Origin: Chelonoidis abingdonii
Taxonomy: Eukaryota; Chordata; Testudines; Testudinidae
DNA: 64,000 nucleotides
NCBI RefSeq assembly: GCF_003597395.2
Contig: NC_133769.1
Location: 175,130,580-175,194,579, forward strand
Direction: 5' to 3'
Part shown: in pieces, positions 1 through 11,024 of the stretch
Layout: each line of letters starts with the position of its first letter
How positions within the stretch are numbered: position 1 is the stretch's first letter
The notes under the pieces: generated by a model
What the model saw: only the letters and a program-made list of their open reading frames with translations
Told to the model about the DNA's origin: nothing
Databases searched by the model: none
Translations under genes and position numbers: made by a program

Positions 1-1440
1 GTTTTAGATGAAACCAGAGATGAAAACCAGAATGGAGTCTGCTGAGGTGGAGCGTGGATCAAGTTGTTTTACGCAAACTCGGCCAAACACTAAAGAGGAA
101 GCCAATTATATTGAAGTAAATTCAGAAAGCAGTGGATGTACTGCTGCAGAATCTGATTGACTCCATCAGTTTGGACATGAGTCTGTGGATAGCAGGCTGT
201 CAAAATTAGGGGCTTCATGCTAAGAAGGCAGAGAAATTCCTGCCAGAACTGAGAAACGAATTAGGGACCTCAGTCTGAAATAATGCATGTTGGCATAATG
301 TGATACCCAGAACATGTGCTCCAGGAACACTTGCATGGTTTCACAGGGAGACATAACAATGAAACAAGGAATAAAATGGGCTACCAGAGTTAGGAGGTCC
401 ACCACCATTGGGAGTGCAGTAATGCCACAATGAGGTCCATAGACAGAGTGGAGCAAGGACACAGAGGAGAGAAATTGCACCCTAGAATGTCATAATCTCA
501 TATATCATAATTTCTCTCTGTGGGAGTCAGTTTCTGTGAGAAAAAGGTACAGAGATGAAGCAGCTGGCAAGGACTTATAAATTGTTAGAGGACTGTACCT
601 GTCATGAAGTCCAAGGCAATATTCTTGACTATGAAGGTCTTTGTGGGGACTGGATGGGTCAAAATGGGGGATGAAGTGAATGCTTTTTTCAAGCAGTCCA
701 AACCCACTCATGCAACAGTTGACCAGATGACCTTAGCCCCTTTTTTGAAAAGGTCTATTCTAGGAGTGAACACGTTGGAGAAGCCTTTGATGAATCACCG
801 GTAAAAATTCACAAACCCAAGGAACTGCTGCACCCTGCATACATTCAAGGCTGCCTTTCACTGAGCAGTAGTGATAACCTTGTGGGGTCCATGGTGGGGC
901 CTTCTGGGGAGAAGACATGACCCAGAAATTTCATGTCATCCTTGTAAAATTTGCATTTCTCAGGTTTCATGTAAAGTTGATTTTGGCAAAGCCAATCAAG
1001 ACAGATGAGCATGAGTGTTCGTGGAGCTTGTCAGACTAAAATGACAATATTGTCAAGTAGCTCACAAATTGGTTAAAATATCCCTCAAGACACCATTCAT
1101 AAAACATTGGAAGGTAGTGGGGCATTACATAGGGCAAACACCATGACCTTCAAGTGTTGATCAACTTGGGCACCTCTAGTAGTTTCAGTGACGAGGAGTT
1201 TGTTAAGGGGTATCAGAGCCCCATCCTATGCAAGGACTTCTTGAGGTCATCAAAGCTATCAATAGGTCACCCGTTTCTTCAGGCCCCTTCACATATCACA
1301 CAGCCCCACTTGAGTCATTACCCTTGGCGGTCAAAAAGAGATCTTGGAGTTTGGGATTCATATGATCACATTTTTTTTCCCCCAAGAGAAAGGCAAACAG
1401 AGTCAGGACTGCCGGGTCCTAGACTTGGATCTGCCACAGA
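1..1440 (-). pseudogene. Ty3/Gypsy retrotransposon pol remnant (RT, RNase H, integrase)
   Basis: Read on the minus strand, the translation follows Gypsy pol order. From about 1440 to 800 is the RT end, with a KFLGHV-like block and 'QQFLGFVNFYRRFIKGFSN' similarity near 840-780. From about 780 to 500 is RNase H, with 'FKKG', 'AFTSSPIL' and 'ERNY'. From about 475 to 1 is the integrase core, with 'MDLIV', 'VVDLLT.AHFIPC', 'SD.GPQFVSQFWQEF' and 'YPQT..QTDGVNQ'. Stops and frameshifts occur throughout, so it is dead. RNase H runs straight into the integrase core, so the RNase H end and the integrase zinc-binding region are missing. The position of the third catalytic acid of integrase reads Asp-Gly instead of the usual Glu-Arg. 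No LTR is visible, and the element continues beyond base 1. Family identity is confident; the subfamily is unknown. Confidence 0.82.
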
Positions 1441-1554
1441 TTGTGGGTAATCTTGGTCAACTACTCAGACCAGAATAATGAGGCTCAATTATTCATTGTT
1501 TGTATATCATTTATATTCAAATTTCTATTTAAATTTCAAAGTACTGTATTGTAA

Positions 1555-1862
1555 TAATAGAGACAAGGTGGACGAGGTAATATCTTTTATTGGATCAAAT
1601 TCCGTTGTTAAGAGAGACAAACTTTCGAGTAACACAGAGCTCTTCTTCAGATCTAGAAAAGGTACTAAGAGTGTCAGAGCTAAATATAAGATTGAACAGA
1701 TAGTTTAGCATAAGCAAGCACATATTCTAAGAGACCGTTCAAGGTGAAGTGGCCCATTAACACTCCTATAGTCATAGGAAAAAAAGGGAGGATAGTGGGT
1801 TACAGATTATTGTTATAAGCCATAAATTCAATGTCTTTAAGACCATAATTTTAGTGTCTATT
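1555..1862 (-). mobile_element. Penelope-like retroelement tail with a hammerhead-like core
   Basis: The minus strand matches the 3' tail of a repeat I recall as widespread in turtles and other vertebrates, with blocks resembling 'GAAGAAGAGCTCTGTG', 'CTCGAAAG', 'CCAATAAAAGATATTACCTC' and 'ACCTTGTCTCT'. At 1650-1622 it reads CTGAAGA, a short GAG/CTC stem, then CGAAA. This is the order of conserved bases in a hammerhead ribozyme core (CUGANGA, stem II, GAAA). Penelope-like elements are known to carry such ribozymes, so I assign the tail to that group by inference. No ORF is preserved and no TSD was found. The upstream part (1710-1862, read leftward) belongs to the same repeat but shows no domain. 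Confidence 0.5.
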
Positions 1863-1892
1863 ATAATTATATTGTACTATAGGAAACAAAAA

Positions 1893-3112
1893 TAAAAGGT
1901 AGATAGTGCCATACCAACCTGATCTCCTTCTTTGAGAACATAACTGATTTGTTAGACAAAGGAAATGCAGTACATCTAATTTTCCTGGATTTAAGTAAGG
2001 CATTTGATACAGTTTCACATGGGAAATTATTACTTATATTGGAGAAGATGGGGATTAATAGGAACTGGTTAAAGGGGAGGCTACAATAGGCCATAGTGAA
2101 AGGTGAACTGTCAGACTGGAGGGAAGTTACTAGTGGACTGTCTCAGGGATTGGTCTTGGGACCCATCTTATTTAACGTTTTATTAATGATCTTGGCACAA
2201 AAAGTTGGCGTTTGCTAATAAAATTTGCAGATGACACAATGTTGAAAGGTATTGCCAATCCAGAGGTGGACTGGAATATTGTACAAAAGGATCTGGATTA
2301 CCTTGAAAACTGGAGTAATAAAAATCAGATGAAATTTAATAGTGCAAAGTAGAAGATCATGTACTAAGGGCTTATCTTCACTCCGGGAGTAAATTGACCT
2401 AAGTTACGCTACTTCAGTTACATGAATAACATAGCTGGAATCGACGTAGCTTATGTTGACTTACCCCAGTGTCATCACAGCACGGAGTCAACGGGGCGCT
2501 CTCTGGTCGACCTCCCTTACTCTTCTCAGACAGCTGAAGTACTGGAGTCGACTGGAGAGCGCTCTTCCATCAATTAATCGAGTCTTCACTAGACCCACTA
2601 AATTGATTCCTGCTGCATCAGTTGTAGCAGCGTCAATCTCCCCAGTAGTGGTGACCAGCCCTTAGTGACTAACAACAAAAATGTTTGCTAAAAACTGGGG
2701 ACCAGCTAGAAGCAACAGAGGAGGAGCAAGACCTGAGTGTATTGGTTGATCACAGGATGACTATGAGCTGCCAATGTGATGCAGCCATGAAAAAGGCTAA
2801 TGCAGTTCTAGGATGTACTAAGTGAGTTATTTCCAGTAGAGACAGGGAAGTGTTAATACTGCTTATACAAGGCACTTATCTGGAATACTGTGTGCAATTC
2901 TGGTCTCCCATGTTCATGAAAGATTAATTCAAACTGGAACAAGTGCAGAGAAGGGCTACTAAGGTGATCCAAAAAATGGAAAACCTATCTTATGAGAAAA
3001 GAGTCAAAAAGCTTGGCTTGTTTAGCCAAACCAAAAGAAGGCTGAGGGAATACGTAAATAGATGATCATCTCACATATCTTCGGGCCCTGCAAAAATAAC
3101 TAATATGGCTAT
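1893..3112 (+). pseudogene. CR1 LINE fragment A (reverse transcriptase region)
   Basis: This is a 5'-truncated CR1 in sense orientation, carrying only the RT part of ORF2. Recognisable blocks are 'VDLIFLDLSKAFDTV' near 1965-2020, 'GLSQGLVLGPILFNV' near 2140-2180, 'KFADDT' near 2220-2238 (the YADD-type catalytic motif) and 'LEYCVQFWSPMF' near 2880-2920. Several stops and frame changes make it non-coding. A 296-bp inverted-repeat element interrupts it at 2367-2662, and CR1 resumes after it. The 3' untranslated tail is missing beyond about 3112. It is colinear with the better-preserved copy at 35.2-36.1 kb. Confidence 0.9.
2367..2662. mobile_element. Non-autonomous inverted-repeat DNA transposon inside CR1
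   Basis: The element interrupts a CR1 reading frame, so both edges are clear. It starts AGGGCTTATCTTCACT and its far end, reverse-complemented, reads AGGGCTGGTCACCACT, giving terminal inverted repeats of about 16 bp with a few mismatches. TA flanks both sides (2365-2366 and 2663-2664), and the third base could extend this to TTA. A TA duplication fits Tc1/mariner-type transposition and TTA fits Harbinger; I cannot choose between them. There is no coding capacity in its 296 bp. Confidence 0.75.
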
Positions 3113-3199
3113 TAGCAACCATCTAATACCTTTTTAAATGTTTGGATAGGTGGAAGAGTACCAGTGTAATCTGATCAGCTGTTGTCTAGGGAAATGTGC

Positions 3200-4036
3200 T
3201 GTCATAAGGTATATTTCCCAAATCTGAATCTTAGCATCCAAAATTTGGGTACCTGCATGAAACTCTAAGCTTAATTACCAGCGGATGAGGTCGATAGCCT
3301 GCACACCGACGAGAAGTTAATGTTTTGGCACTCTGCCTATCTCTCCCCAAACCTATCCCTGGGACCCCAGAACCCAAAATCCTTGATTCTTAAACAAGGA
3401 GAAATAAACCATCAACCCTTCCCCCGCACCAGACTTTCCCTGAGAGAGACAGTATTCCTGCAAGAGAGAAATTAGCCTCCTCTCTCTCCCCCTCCCCCCG
3501 CCTCCATCCCCGGCACCAGCAGTCCTGTGTTACACCCACTATCCCTGGATGAAACAAGGAAAGATTCAATCAGGATTCTCTACAAGAAATCTTTATAAAG
3601 AAAGGGAATAAAAAAAATTATCTCTATAATTCAAGATGTAAATATTACAGGTCTTATTATACCAGACAAGAAGAAAACCACATCCTCCAGTATACCAATA
3701 CTAAATAAAATCATTCCCAGCAACGTACACATATAAAAGTAACCGCAGATCCACATGTGCAAATAGAGTAAAACAAACAATTAAAAAGCCTAAATTGCCT
3801 GTTCTACTTACTATTTGAACAGAACTTTAGAGAGCCTGTAGTAATGTCTGGTCCCGCTCATACCCCCGAGAAAAGACACACACACAGAACAAAGGACCCA
3901 CACCCAAAACTTCCCTCCACCCAGGGTTGAAAGTATCTTGTCTCCTGATTGATCCTCTGGTCAGGTGTTTAGTTCCCTGTTTGTTAACCCTTTACAGGTG
4001 AAAGAGACATTAACCCTTAGCTATCTGTTTATGACA
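3200..4036 (-). mobile_element. Solo LTR, family A, copy 1
   Basis: The element is bounded by TGTCATAAGG at its left end and TATGACA at its right end (minus strand start TGTCATAAACAGATAG), so it has the TG...CA ends of an LTR. A perfect 5-bp TSD, TGTGC, flanks it at 3195-3199 and 4037-4041. The same family occurs at 14751-15578 and 18824-19831 in the opposite orientation. At 837 bp it is shorter than the 1008-bp copy. It has no internal retroviral sequence, so it most likely formed by recombination between two LTRs. The 5-bp TSD is compatible with class I or ERVL-like retroviruses or Gypsy; the class is not determined. Confidence 0.88.
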
Positions 4037-4041
4037 TGTGC

Positions 4042-5390
4042 AATATTTTGTCTGACATCAAATGCCATTATCTTAGCATAAAGAAAGGACACCAACAAAA
4101 CAAAAGAGGAACGTGATAATATGTGGGCTGTTTCTTTTTGGGAGATTTTTTTACTACCTAGTGCAGACATAGTCCAGCCTATGAAATTGAGACATTTGGC
4201 TTATCCAAAAATCAATAACACTGCCTTGGTTAAACCCCTTTCTAAAGTAATCCATTCCAGCCTAAGTTAGACAACTGACATGGATCATGTTCCCCATAGG
4301 TTGTCCATGTATGTGCATTTGCTATGTGTGTATGGTTACACCAGTTACACAAGGAGAAGCCAGATTTCTTTTGTTTGGAGGGAGAAGGGATAACAAAAAA
4401 AGCCAGATCCTCTAGCCTGTTAAGTCTGATTCTTACAAGTCCCTTAACAAAATGAGGGTGTCACAGAATGAGTCCATCCACAGATTTAAAAGTAACTGGC
4501 TCCTCTAAGTCTGGTATGTGCTCCCTCCCATTTGTACTCAGCTTCTCCTCATGCAGTGCTGATTTTTGTGTAATCTATGAAAAGATCCATTCCCAGTTGC
4601 TGCCTTTCTTTTGTCTCCAAGTAGAGGGAGTCTCATTTTAAACATGTATTTTAGGCTGCCTGGAGCTTGGACCGCCCCCTTGGTTTAGCCCCTACTGCTC
4701 CCTAGCATATTTGGGGACTCCTTGAGCCAAGCCTAAGATGACAGCCTATTCTCTTCAAAGTGCTGTTTCAAACAGTGAGCAGCAGGCTTTGAATTGTGTG
4801 TAGTTCATTTACACAGTCAAAGTAAAGAATATGTGTTTAAAACTTGAGCTCTATTTCATAGAATTCGTTTCAACAGATGAGAGTTCTAATTAATGCTGGT
4901 TACTTTCTGTACAATGGAATCAGAGCAATTTCTGAGATGCCCCCTTCCTATGCAAAACATATATTTGAAGACAAAATGTTACTGAAGGGAAAGGGGGGCA
5001 GGGAGCTATATTAGACTCAAACAGTCAAAAAAAAATGTAGGGGGCAGCAGGCAACCTCTAATGGAAGACAGAGATCCAGGCTTAGAATAATTGGAGGAAT
5101 TCACTTAAGAAATATTCTCACCATATCTAAAGCAGGGGATATCAGTGCATGTAGGTGAGGCTTTTCACAGATGATGAGGCATTTTTCTCAACTGGTCCTC
5201 AAAGTACTTCAAAGCTGGGAGATCAAGGCCACATTATGGTAGGTATTGTATGTACACAATAAGAATGAGAACTGGTGAGCTCCAGGGTTGTCAATACCAA
5301 AGTGTATAAATACAGACGATAATATCAAATGGAAAGTTTAGAATACGCTACAGTTTGAGTGCTCACCATAATATGTTGCTGCAGAAATCT
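4042..5390. other. AT-rich stretch without recognised gene or repeat
   Basis: There is no ATG-initiated frame of 60 codons or more on either strand and no TSD-flanked element. A phrase resembling the end of a 'gtctacact' inverted-repeat element (tagtgcagacatag) lies near 4158-4171, but its partner end was not found. Confidence 0.5.
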
Positions 5391-5404
5391 CTATACTAAA
5401 GATA

Positions 5405-5578
5405 AAAGCAGCAGAGAATCCTGTGGCACCTTATAGACTAACAGACGTTTTGGATCATGAGCTTTCATGGGTGAATACCACGAAAGCTCATGATCCAAAA
5501 CGTCTATTAGTCTATAAGGTGCCACAGGATTCTCTGCTGCTTTTACAGATTCAGACTAATACAGTTACCCCTGTGATA
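5405..5578 (+). mobile_element. Palindromic Penelope-like tail insertion with 14-bp TSD
   Basis: Two copies of the same approximately 70-bp tail face each other. The left arm (5405 to about 5476) is antisense and the right arm (about 5480-5545) is sense, followed by 'acagattcagactaata'. The arms pair almost perfectly. A perfect 14-bp duplication, CTATACTAAAGATA, flanks the whole unit (5391-5404 and 5579-5592), so it inserted as one piece. The tail matches the type I recall from turtles and other vertebrates that ends in a CGAAAGCTCATG block and carries a hammerhead-like fold. Here the CUGANGA half is replaced by the inverted arm, so no complete ribozyme core remains. An inverted 5' fragment is characteristic of Penelope-like insertions. 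Assignment to Penelope is inferred. Confidence 0.72.
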
Positions 5579-5592
5579 CTATACTAAAGATA

Positions 5593-7282
5593 GTGAGCTT
5601 TTGGAGCCACGTGTATACTGTACTTAGCACAGTGAGGCCTTGATCCCTAATTGGAGCTTCTTGGTTGAAAATTGCTCACTATAGAATGCGGTGTTTTGCT
5701 TCATACAACGGTTAAATCATACATTGTTACAATTTATCTAAAAAAATTGTAAGAAACAATTTTAAAGAATTCTAAAGATATTACAGATAGATAGACTTGA
5801 TGTTAAGATACAGGATTGGGACTCAGTTTACCTGTTTGTTCCATGGTAGTCTAGCTATAGGTCAATCACTTTAGTCTGTGATACAGTACTTTACAGTGGC
5901 TAAAATTCATTCATTAGTGGTTTCTAAAGTGCTTTAAAATCCTTGGATTAAAGGAACTCTGTACAGTGGTTATGCAAATACTGCTACTCCTTACAAGCCC
6001 CTTTGATATGTATGGATGAAAAGTGCTATAGATGAGCTGCATATCATTATGTGTAGTAATGTTACTGCTTCATTGCCTTGTATTGGTATTGCACCGAGAA
6101 GCTCCAATTAGGGATCAAGGCCTCATTTTCCATATTATTCTTTTTAAAATCATTGCATTAGATACTGGATTCACTAAATACATTCCTCCTGTCACTAACA
6201 ATGCAACCAGAACCACTAAAAATCCACTTTGAGCATGCTATGTATGTTAACTCAGACAATTTATAGCCATAGCTGTTCACATATGACATCGTGTAGTTCT
6301 CAGTATAGTAAATAGCTTTCTTAGGACGGGCAGAAAAACCAAAGTAGATAACACTAAGAACAAGTTAAACATAACCTAAGTAGAACTAGTAAAGTTAAAA
6401 AAGTTTCTCTCAACCTTTTGTTTTTTTAATAAACTTTTTTCCCTTGCCCAGCACCTTACTTCTAGCTGGGACCAGAAGCAGAAGGGCAGAAAACTGAAGT
6501 TGTGGTTTTTCTTACCCAGCTGGAAGCAACAATTCCAGCAGTCTTATGAGCCTCTTCTCACCACACTTTCAGACCAATTTTGCAGACTTAAGAGGTTTAC
6601 ACAGTTCAGGTAAAGTTCAGATAAAAATCCAGAGTCTTACATTCTTACCAAAAGTGAACTGAACCTTTGAATCTTTTAAATCTCACCCATCATTACTACC
6701 TAGACACCTGTAGACCTTTCATCAGACATATTCTTCTACCAGTAAAAAGGAAGAATTAGTTTGTCTAGTGGGAGATTTCCCACTCTACTGGCATTAGAAA
6801 AGGTTAAAGCTCAAATGAACTCAGCAATTGAACTCTCTTGGTAACAGTTTTTGCTGCTGCTACTGTATTTTTTTATCAAAGTGGCTTAGTGTGTTTGTTC
6901 AGCCTGCTGTGCTTTCAGAAAAAATAGGACTAGATTCTGACAAAGTCCTTTTGTAGATGTATAAGGGGGAGGGACAGGCATACTGCCAAGTTCATTGCTT
7001 GCATGGCCTGTGCAGGGACATCTTCCATTTGCAGTCCCTGAGCACAGGGGTTTTATCTTGGTGCACATCAAAGGAGGCAAGGAGAGGGGACAAGGAGGAA
7101 GAGTATGGTTCCAACAAACTCCCCTGCCACAAAGGTGCCCAGCCACCCCTCTGGGGGATCAGGATGCACCATCCTCTGTCCCCTGTTATACACCAGGCCT
7201 GAAGCATGATCCCTCTGAGTTCCCTATGAGGAGGTATAGCTCCACCCAGTCTTTGGACCAGTACATAAATGCCACTATGAGT
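5593..7282. other. Stretch without recognised gene; 29-bp inverted repeat pair
   Basis: I see no coding gene. Bases 5633-5661 and 6097-6125 are perfect reverse complements of each other over 29 bp. Both look like fragments of an ancient amniote repeat with a 'gatccctaattggagc' core. From about 6900 to 7280 the sequence is more GC-rich and has overlapping short frames on both strands, which I regard as chance. The remainder is AT-rich. Confidence 0.5.
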
Positions 7283-7576
7283 ATATTTACACTTTGAACT
7301 GGGACTGTAATGTCCAGCTTGGATAGATGTATGAATGCTAGCTCTGATCTAATTAGCACACTAAAAATAGCTCACACTGCCACAGCCCCATTGAAAAGGG
7401 ATGGACTAGCCACCTCAAGTACAATCCTGCCCAGAATCCTAGGAACTTACTTGGGGCAGCTAGCCCATAGTGCAACAGCTACACGTCTACTTTAGTACAC
7501 TAGCTCGATCAAAGCTAGCATGCATATGTCTTCCCAAGCTAGAAATTATATCTCCAGATCAAAGATTAGATATACC
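7283..7576. mobile_element. Non-autonomous inverted-repeat element with long terminal inverted repeats
   Basis: The left end reads 'tttacactttgaactggg' and the right end, reverse-complemented, reads 'tctaatctttgatctgga', a degenerate match. The inner parts also pair: 'gctagctctgatctaatt' on the left with 'agctcgatcaaagctagc' on the right. The whole is therefore a decayed hairpin of roughly 290 bp. This pattern is shared by the 'gtctacact' repeats common in turtle and bird genomes. TA occurs at both edges, but the ends are too degraded to fix to the base. No coding capacity. Confidence 0.55.
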
Positions 7577-7699
7577 ATATATGCGTTTGATTCACATAAC
7601 ACACCAGAAATAAAACTACATTGGCATTATACCATCAATCTCCCAAGTAACTGCTTTTTTTAAAAAAAGCAACACACAAAGTTTCTGTATATGCAACCT

Positions 7700-8515
7700 T
7701 TGGGTCTCTGGTGGGGTGTTCATCCCAAATAAGCCTGAAAAGGGTGAATGTAGGTCAGAAGGGGTTAAGTAACCTGATAACTCACACCTCAGGGAGCTAG
7801 GCTTGATGAGTAAGCACTGATTGGTGATGGAACCCAGCTGAGCAGCCACAGGCGGGGCTAGTATAACGCCAGGAAGTCTGCAGCAGAAAGGGAGCTACAG
7901 TTTGGAAGCCTGAAGTTGCTCTCTGGATTTAGAGGGAAAGGAGGAGACATGAGAGAGTACAAGTCCTGGGATCCTAGCTTACCCAGAAAGATGGTGAAGC
8001 AGAAGCCTGATCGAGTGGAGCAGGAAAAGGATCAGGGAAACATTGGCATGGATTGGGATGCTGGAGACCTTAGTTGTTGATTCAAGGGTCCGTGACCTGA
8101 AACCTGGAGTAGTGGGTGTGTGGGCCTGCTTTCTCCTGAAATTGGAGAACTGATGAGTACAGCTGTCCAGTGAAACTTTGATACCCCAGAAAAGGGAACT
8201 ATTGTGACCTGGCCAGAGGGCCAAGCCAAAAAAGAGGGAGTAACCAACTCACAAAGAGGAAGCACTGCAACTCCTGGAGCACGAGAGCAGTCACAGCATG
8301 AACAAGAGACAGACTGGGGGTGTGGGTGTCAGACTGGACAGAGCTATTCCCTAGATACAGCCACAAAGAGGTGCTTCAGTTGTGAGTGTTGACAGTCTCT
8401 TAGTGAAGCAGATGCCTCTGATCCTCCCCCTACGCATCTCACAAGGAGTGGGGATAAGACGCTTGAGCAAACGGGTCACCCCTGTGGGCTGATCTTGGGG
8501 ACAACCTAGCATACT
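7700..8515 (+). mobile_element. Probable LTR, unclassified family
   Basis: The composition changes to more GC-rich here. The left part has promoter-like elements in LTR order: an inverted CCAAT box ('ctgattggtgatgg', about 7818-7831) followed by a TATA-like 'gctagtataacgcc' (about 7857-7870). The right part has a 'gggtcacccctgtgggctg' block near 8475-8495 of the type seen at the ends of turtle LTRs. No TG...CA ends or TSD could be fixed. Frames of up to 81 codons inside it are on both strands and overlap; I take them as non-coding. Confidence 0.42.
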
Positions 8516-10559
8516 GTTTAATGCAACAAAATGCCAAACAAATGCACTTAGGAAGGGTAAGCATTGTATACATTTAAAATAATTTTAATATCTTGTTTAT
8601 CACTTAAATGTCCCACTAATTCTGGACTCTGAAGATGACTTGGAAGCAAAATAAATTGGTAGCGTGACTATTGGCATTTTTGGCTTTAAATTCAGTTTTT
8701 ATTTTTTCCAGCAAGAGGTGCAGGTTCTGAATAAGCATGTCAAAATCTTGACATTGCCAGACCTCCTAAGTAGCCAGTTCTGATGGGGGTGGGAGGTTGG
8801 GGGTGGGGGGTGTTGAAACTAGCTTGGCAACAGGATCCCAGTGAGTAGAAAGAATATCTGCTTTTTTATCTTGTGTGTGCTGGCACAGGAATGTGTAGCT
8901 TTTTGTTATTTCTAGTCTTTCTTCTCCAGTAGACTTAAATGAGAAAAATCAGATTACAATATTTTCAGGAACAGTTCTTTTCTGGTTTCAGATAGATCTA
9001 CAAGCCTTGGGCTCCATTAGGAAATCACAGTACCTGTGAATTTCAGAAAACCCCAGTGTCAGGGTCCCATTCGACAACAGTCCTTCATTCCCACATCACC
9101 ACCCTAAACTTAGCAACTGGTAATTTGGTTGCATTCACTGCATCAGGAAGGGTAAGACAGGTAGGAGGAACAGCTCACCAAGCTGTCCTCCAATCTTGCA
9201 TTAGGTGACCCTTGGCTAGGATGAAGGGGGAGGGGGCAGTGCAGCTGGCCACTCACAACTGCCAAACAAGAGAATCTTGGTCTATTTCTAGGTTGGGAGC
9301 AAAGGAAATAACCCATTCACAACTCCACTTAGCACTTCTAAAGACCAGACCCATGAAGTGTCCTACTGAGTGACTATCAGATACTCATGCTGGTATAAAT
9401 TACACTCCATGGAGCTACACTAACTTATACCAGTCAAGAATCTGGCCTTGAAAGTTTCACTTCTGACTTCTGTACTGATTATCTCTGTTACCAGAGGAGT
9501 GAGTCTTGCAAAAATGTGTAGTTTCCCAGTGTTTTCTTCCATTCATGGATATTTCTGATTATTTTTTTTCAGTAGCATCTTCCAAGCCTGCGTTGCTCCT
9601 TTCATAGAAATGAACTCTGCAAGAAAGAAACACAAGCACATTGATAACGAAGGAACACAGATGCGTCTTTAAAGGACATCTTTTTAAACTACCTTGAAGA
9701 GATGTTTGATTGACATTTACGATCCAGTCCTTAAATGTATTTTTTTTCCTTTGCTACCAAGGCATTTTGCCATGATGCCTTTTGCCTTAAATATATTCAC
9801 ATTGACACAGATTCATCTCAGTTTTGATTCTTCATGGATTGCTGAGCACATGGACTGATTTGTTCCAGCATACTAATACTACTTCTCGGAGGGTGCTCTG
9901 ATTTATGCCAGGAGCTAGGTAGGCCCATGTAGTGCCAGAATCTGAGCTGGCCCAAAGGTGATGTAAAGCTTCCAATGTCCCTCCACTCCGTTTCTGCACC
10001 AAGTGAAGCTGAAGTCTTCTTCTTTCTGTCCTATGTTTCTAGCTCTTTAATCAATAGTCACACTGATACTTGAGTTGTGCCATGCTCGCCATCCTCCTCC
10101 ATAATGTTCAAAATTTCACTTTAATGTTTAATTGATTATTACAAAATGTGATATCTCTATTAAGAGCCTGATCCAGTGCCCACTGATTTCAATGGACATT
10201 GGTTAGCCAGCTGTTGTTCAGGTAGGTCCTGAACAATCTACTATATAGACTGCAGATGGAATGTCCTTTGGGTTCCGGAAGAGCCTATCACAAAGCCAAG
10301 CAAGTAACTTTAATTAAAGAGAACAGAAAAAGGAGCTAGAGGGATATTAGCTCACAATAGCATAACATCACCCAGGCCTTTTCTCATATAACTGTAAAGA
10401 AATATGTTTGTGCATTAGAGAGGAGCAAATATAGTGCAGAAAGTCAACAAATGAATCTACAAAATAATGTTTAGCACATATACATGGTTCTCTTTTTTAT
10501 TTTTATTTTTTACTTAAAGGCTTATGTATGGCTCACTGTAGTATCTGAATGCCTCCCTG
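8516..10559. other. Stretch without recognised gene; ancient repeat traces
   Basis: There is no ATG-initiated frame of 60 codons or more. A G-rich run lies at about 8784-8811. Traces of an ancient amniote repeat are visible near 9380-9455 ('tataccagtcaagaatctgg') and near 10160-10210 ('gatttcaatggacattgg'). Nothing else is recognised. Confidence 0.45.
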
Positions 10560-11000
10560 ACATTAAATTTAATCTTCAAAGCACCTGAGTGAGGTAGGGA
10601 AGTAGCATTATGCCCATATTAAACATTGGGGAAGGGGGAACAAAACACATGTTTTGTCCAAGGTTACAGAGGAAGTGTGTGATAAAGGTCAGCAAAAATA
10701 CCAGTTCTCTAGAGAAGTGATCTCCAAAGTGGAGTGCGCGCATCCCAAGGGGTATGCAAGCGAATCCTTGGGGGTGTGTGGCAGGAAAAGCACTTTTTTT
10801 TTTTTGCTTCGTCTGTTCGGGCGGGAGTCTGAGCAGCTTTTTTTTTTTTTTTTGCGCTTTGGCAAAAATGGTAGAGCCGACGCGGCAGGGAGTGCATGCT
10901 CAATTTTTTTACTGATAGGGGTGCACGATCAAAAAGGCTTGGAGACTACTGCTCTAGAGTCACAATCCAATGTTTTAACCACACTTCCTCTCCATATCAT
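10560..11000 (-). repeat. MIR-like SINE copy split by a hAT element
   Basis: The flanks of the hAT insertion join into an antisense MIR/CORE-SINE-like sequence. The left part (about 10570-10714) has 'gcacctgagtgaggta', 'cccatattaaac' and 'tccaaggttacagaggaag'. The right part (10960 to about 11000) has 'aatgttttaaccaca'. These match the familiar 'cccaaggtcacacag ... ctaaccac' order. It is diverged, as expected for an old SINE. Confidence 0.6.
10715..10951. mobile_element. Non-autonomous hAT element with 8-bp TSD
   Basis: A perfect 8-bp duplication, CTCTAGAG, flanks the element at 10707-10714 and 10952-10959. The left terminus reads AAGTGATCTCCAAAG and the right, reverse-complemented, CAGTAGTCTCCAAGC, which are hAT-type termini. 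Two T-runs (about 10794-10805 and 10839-10854) and CpG-containing segments lie inside. The 237-bp element has no coding capacity; frames that cross it are by-products. Confidence 0.88.
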
Positions 11001-11024
11001 CATGTCTCCAAAGTACTGTGTAAA

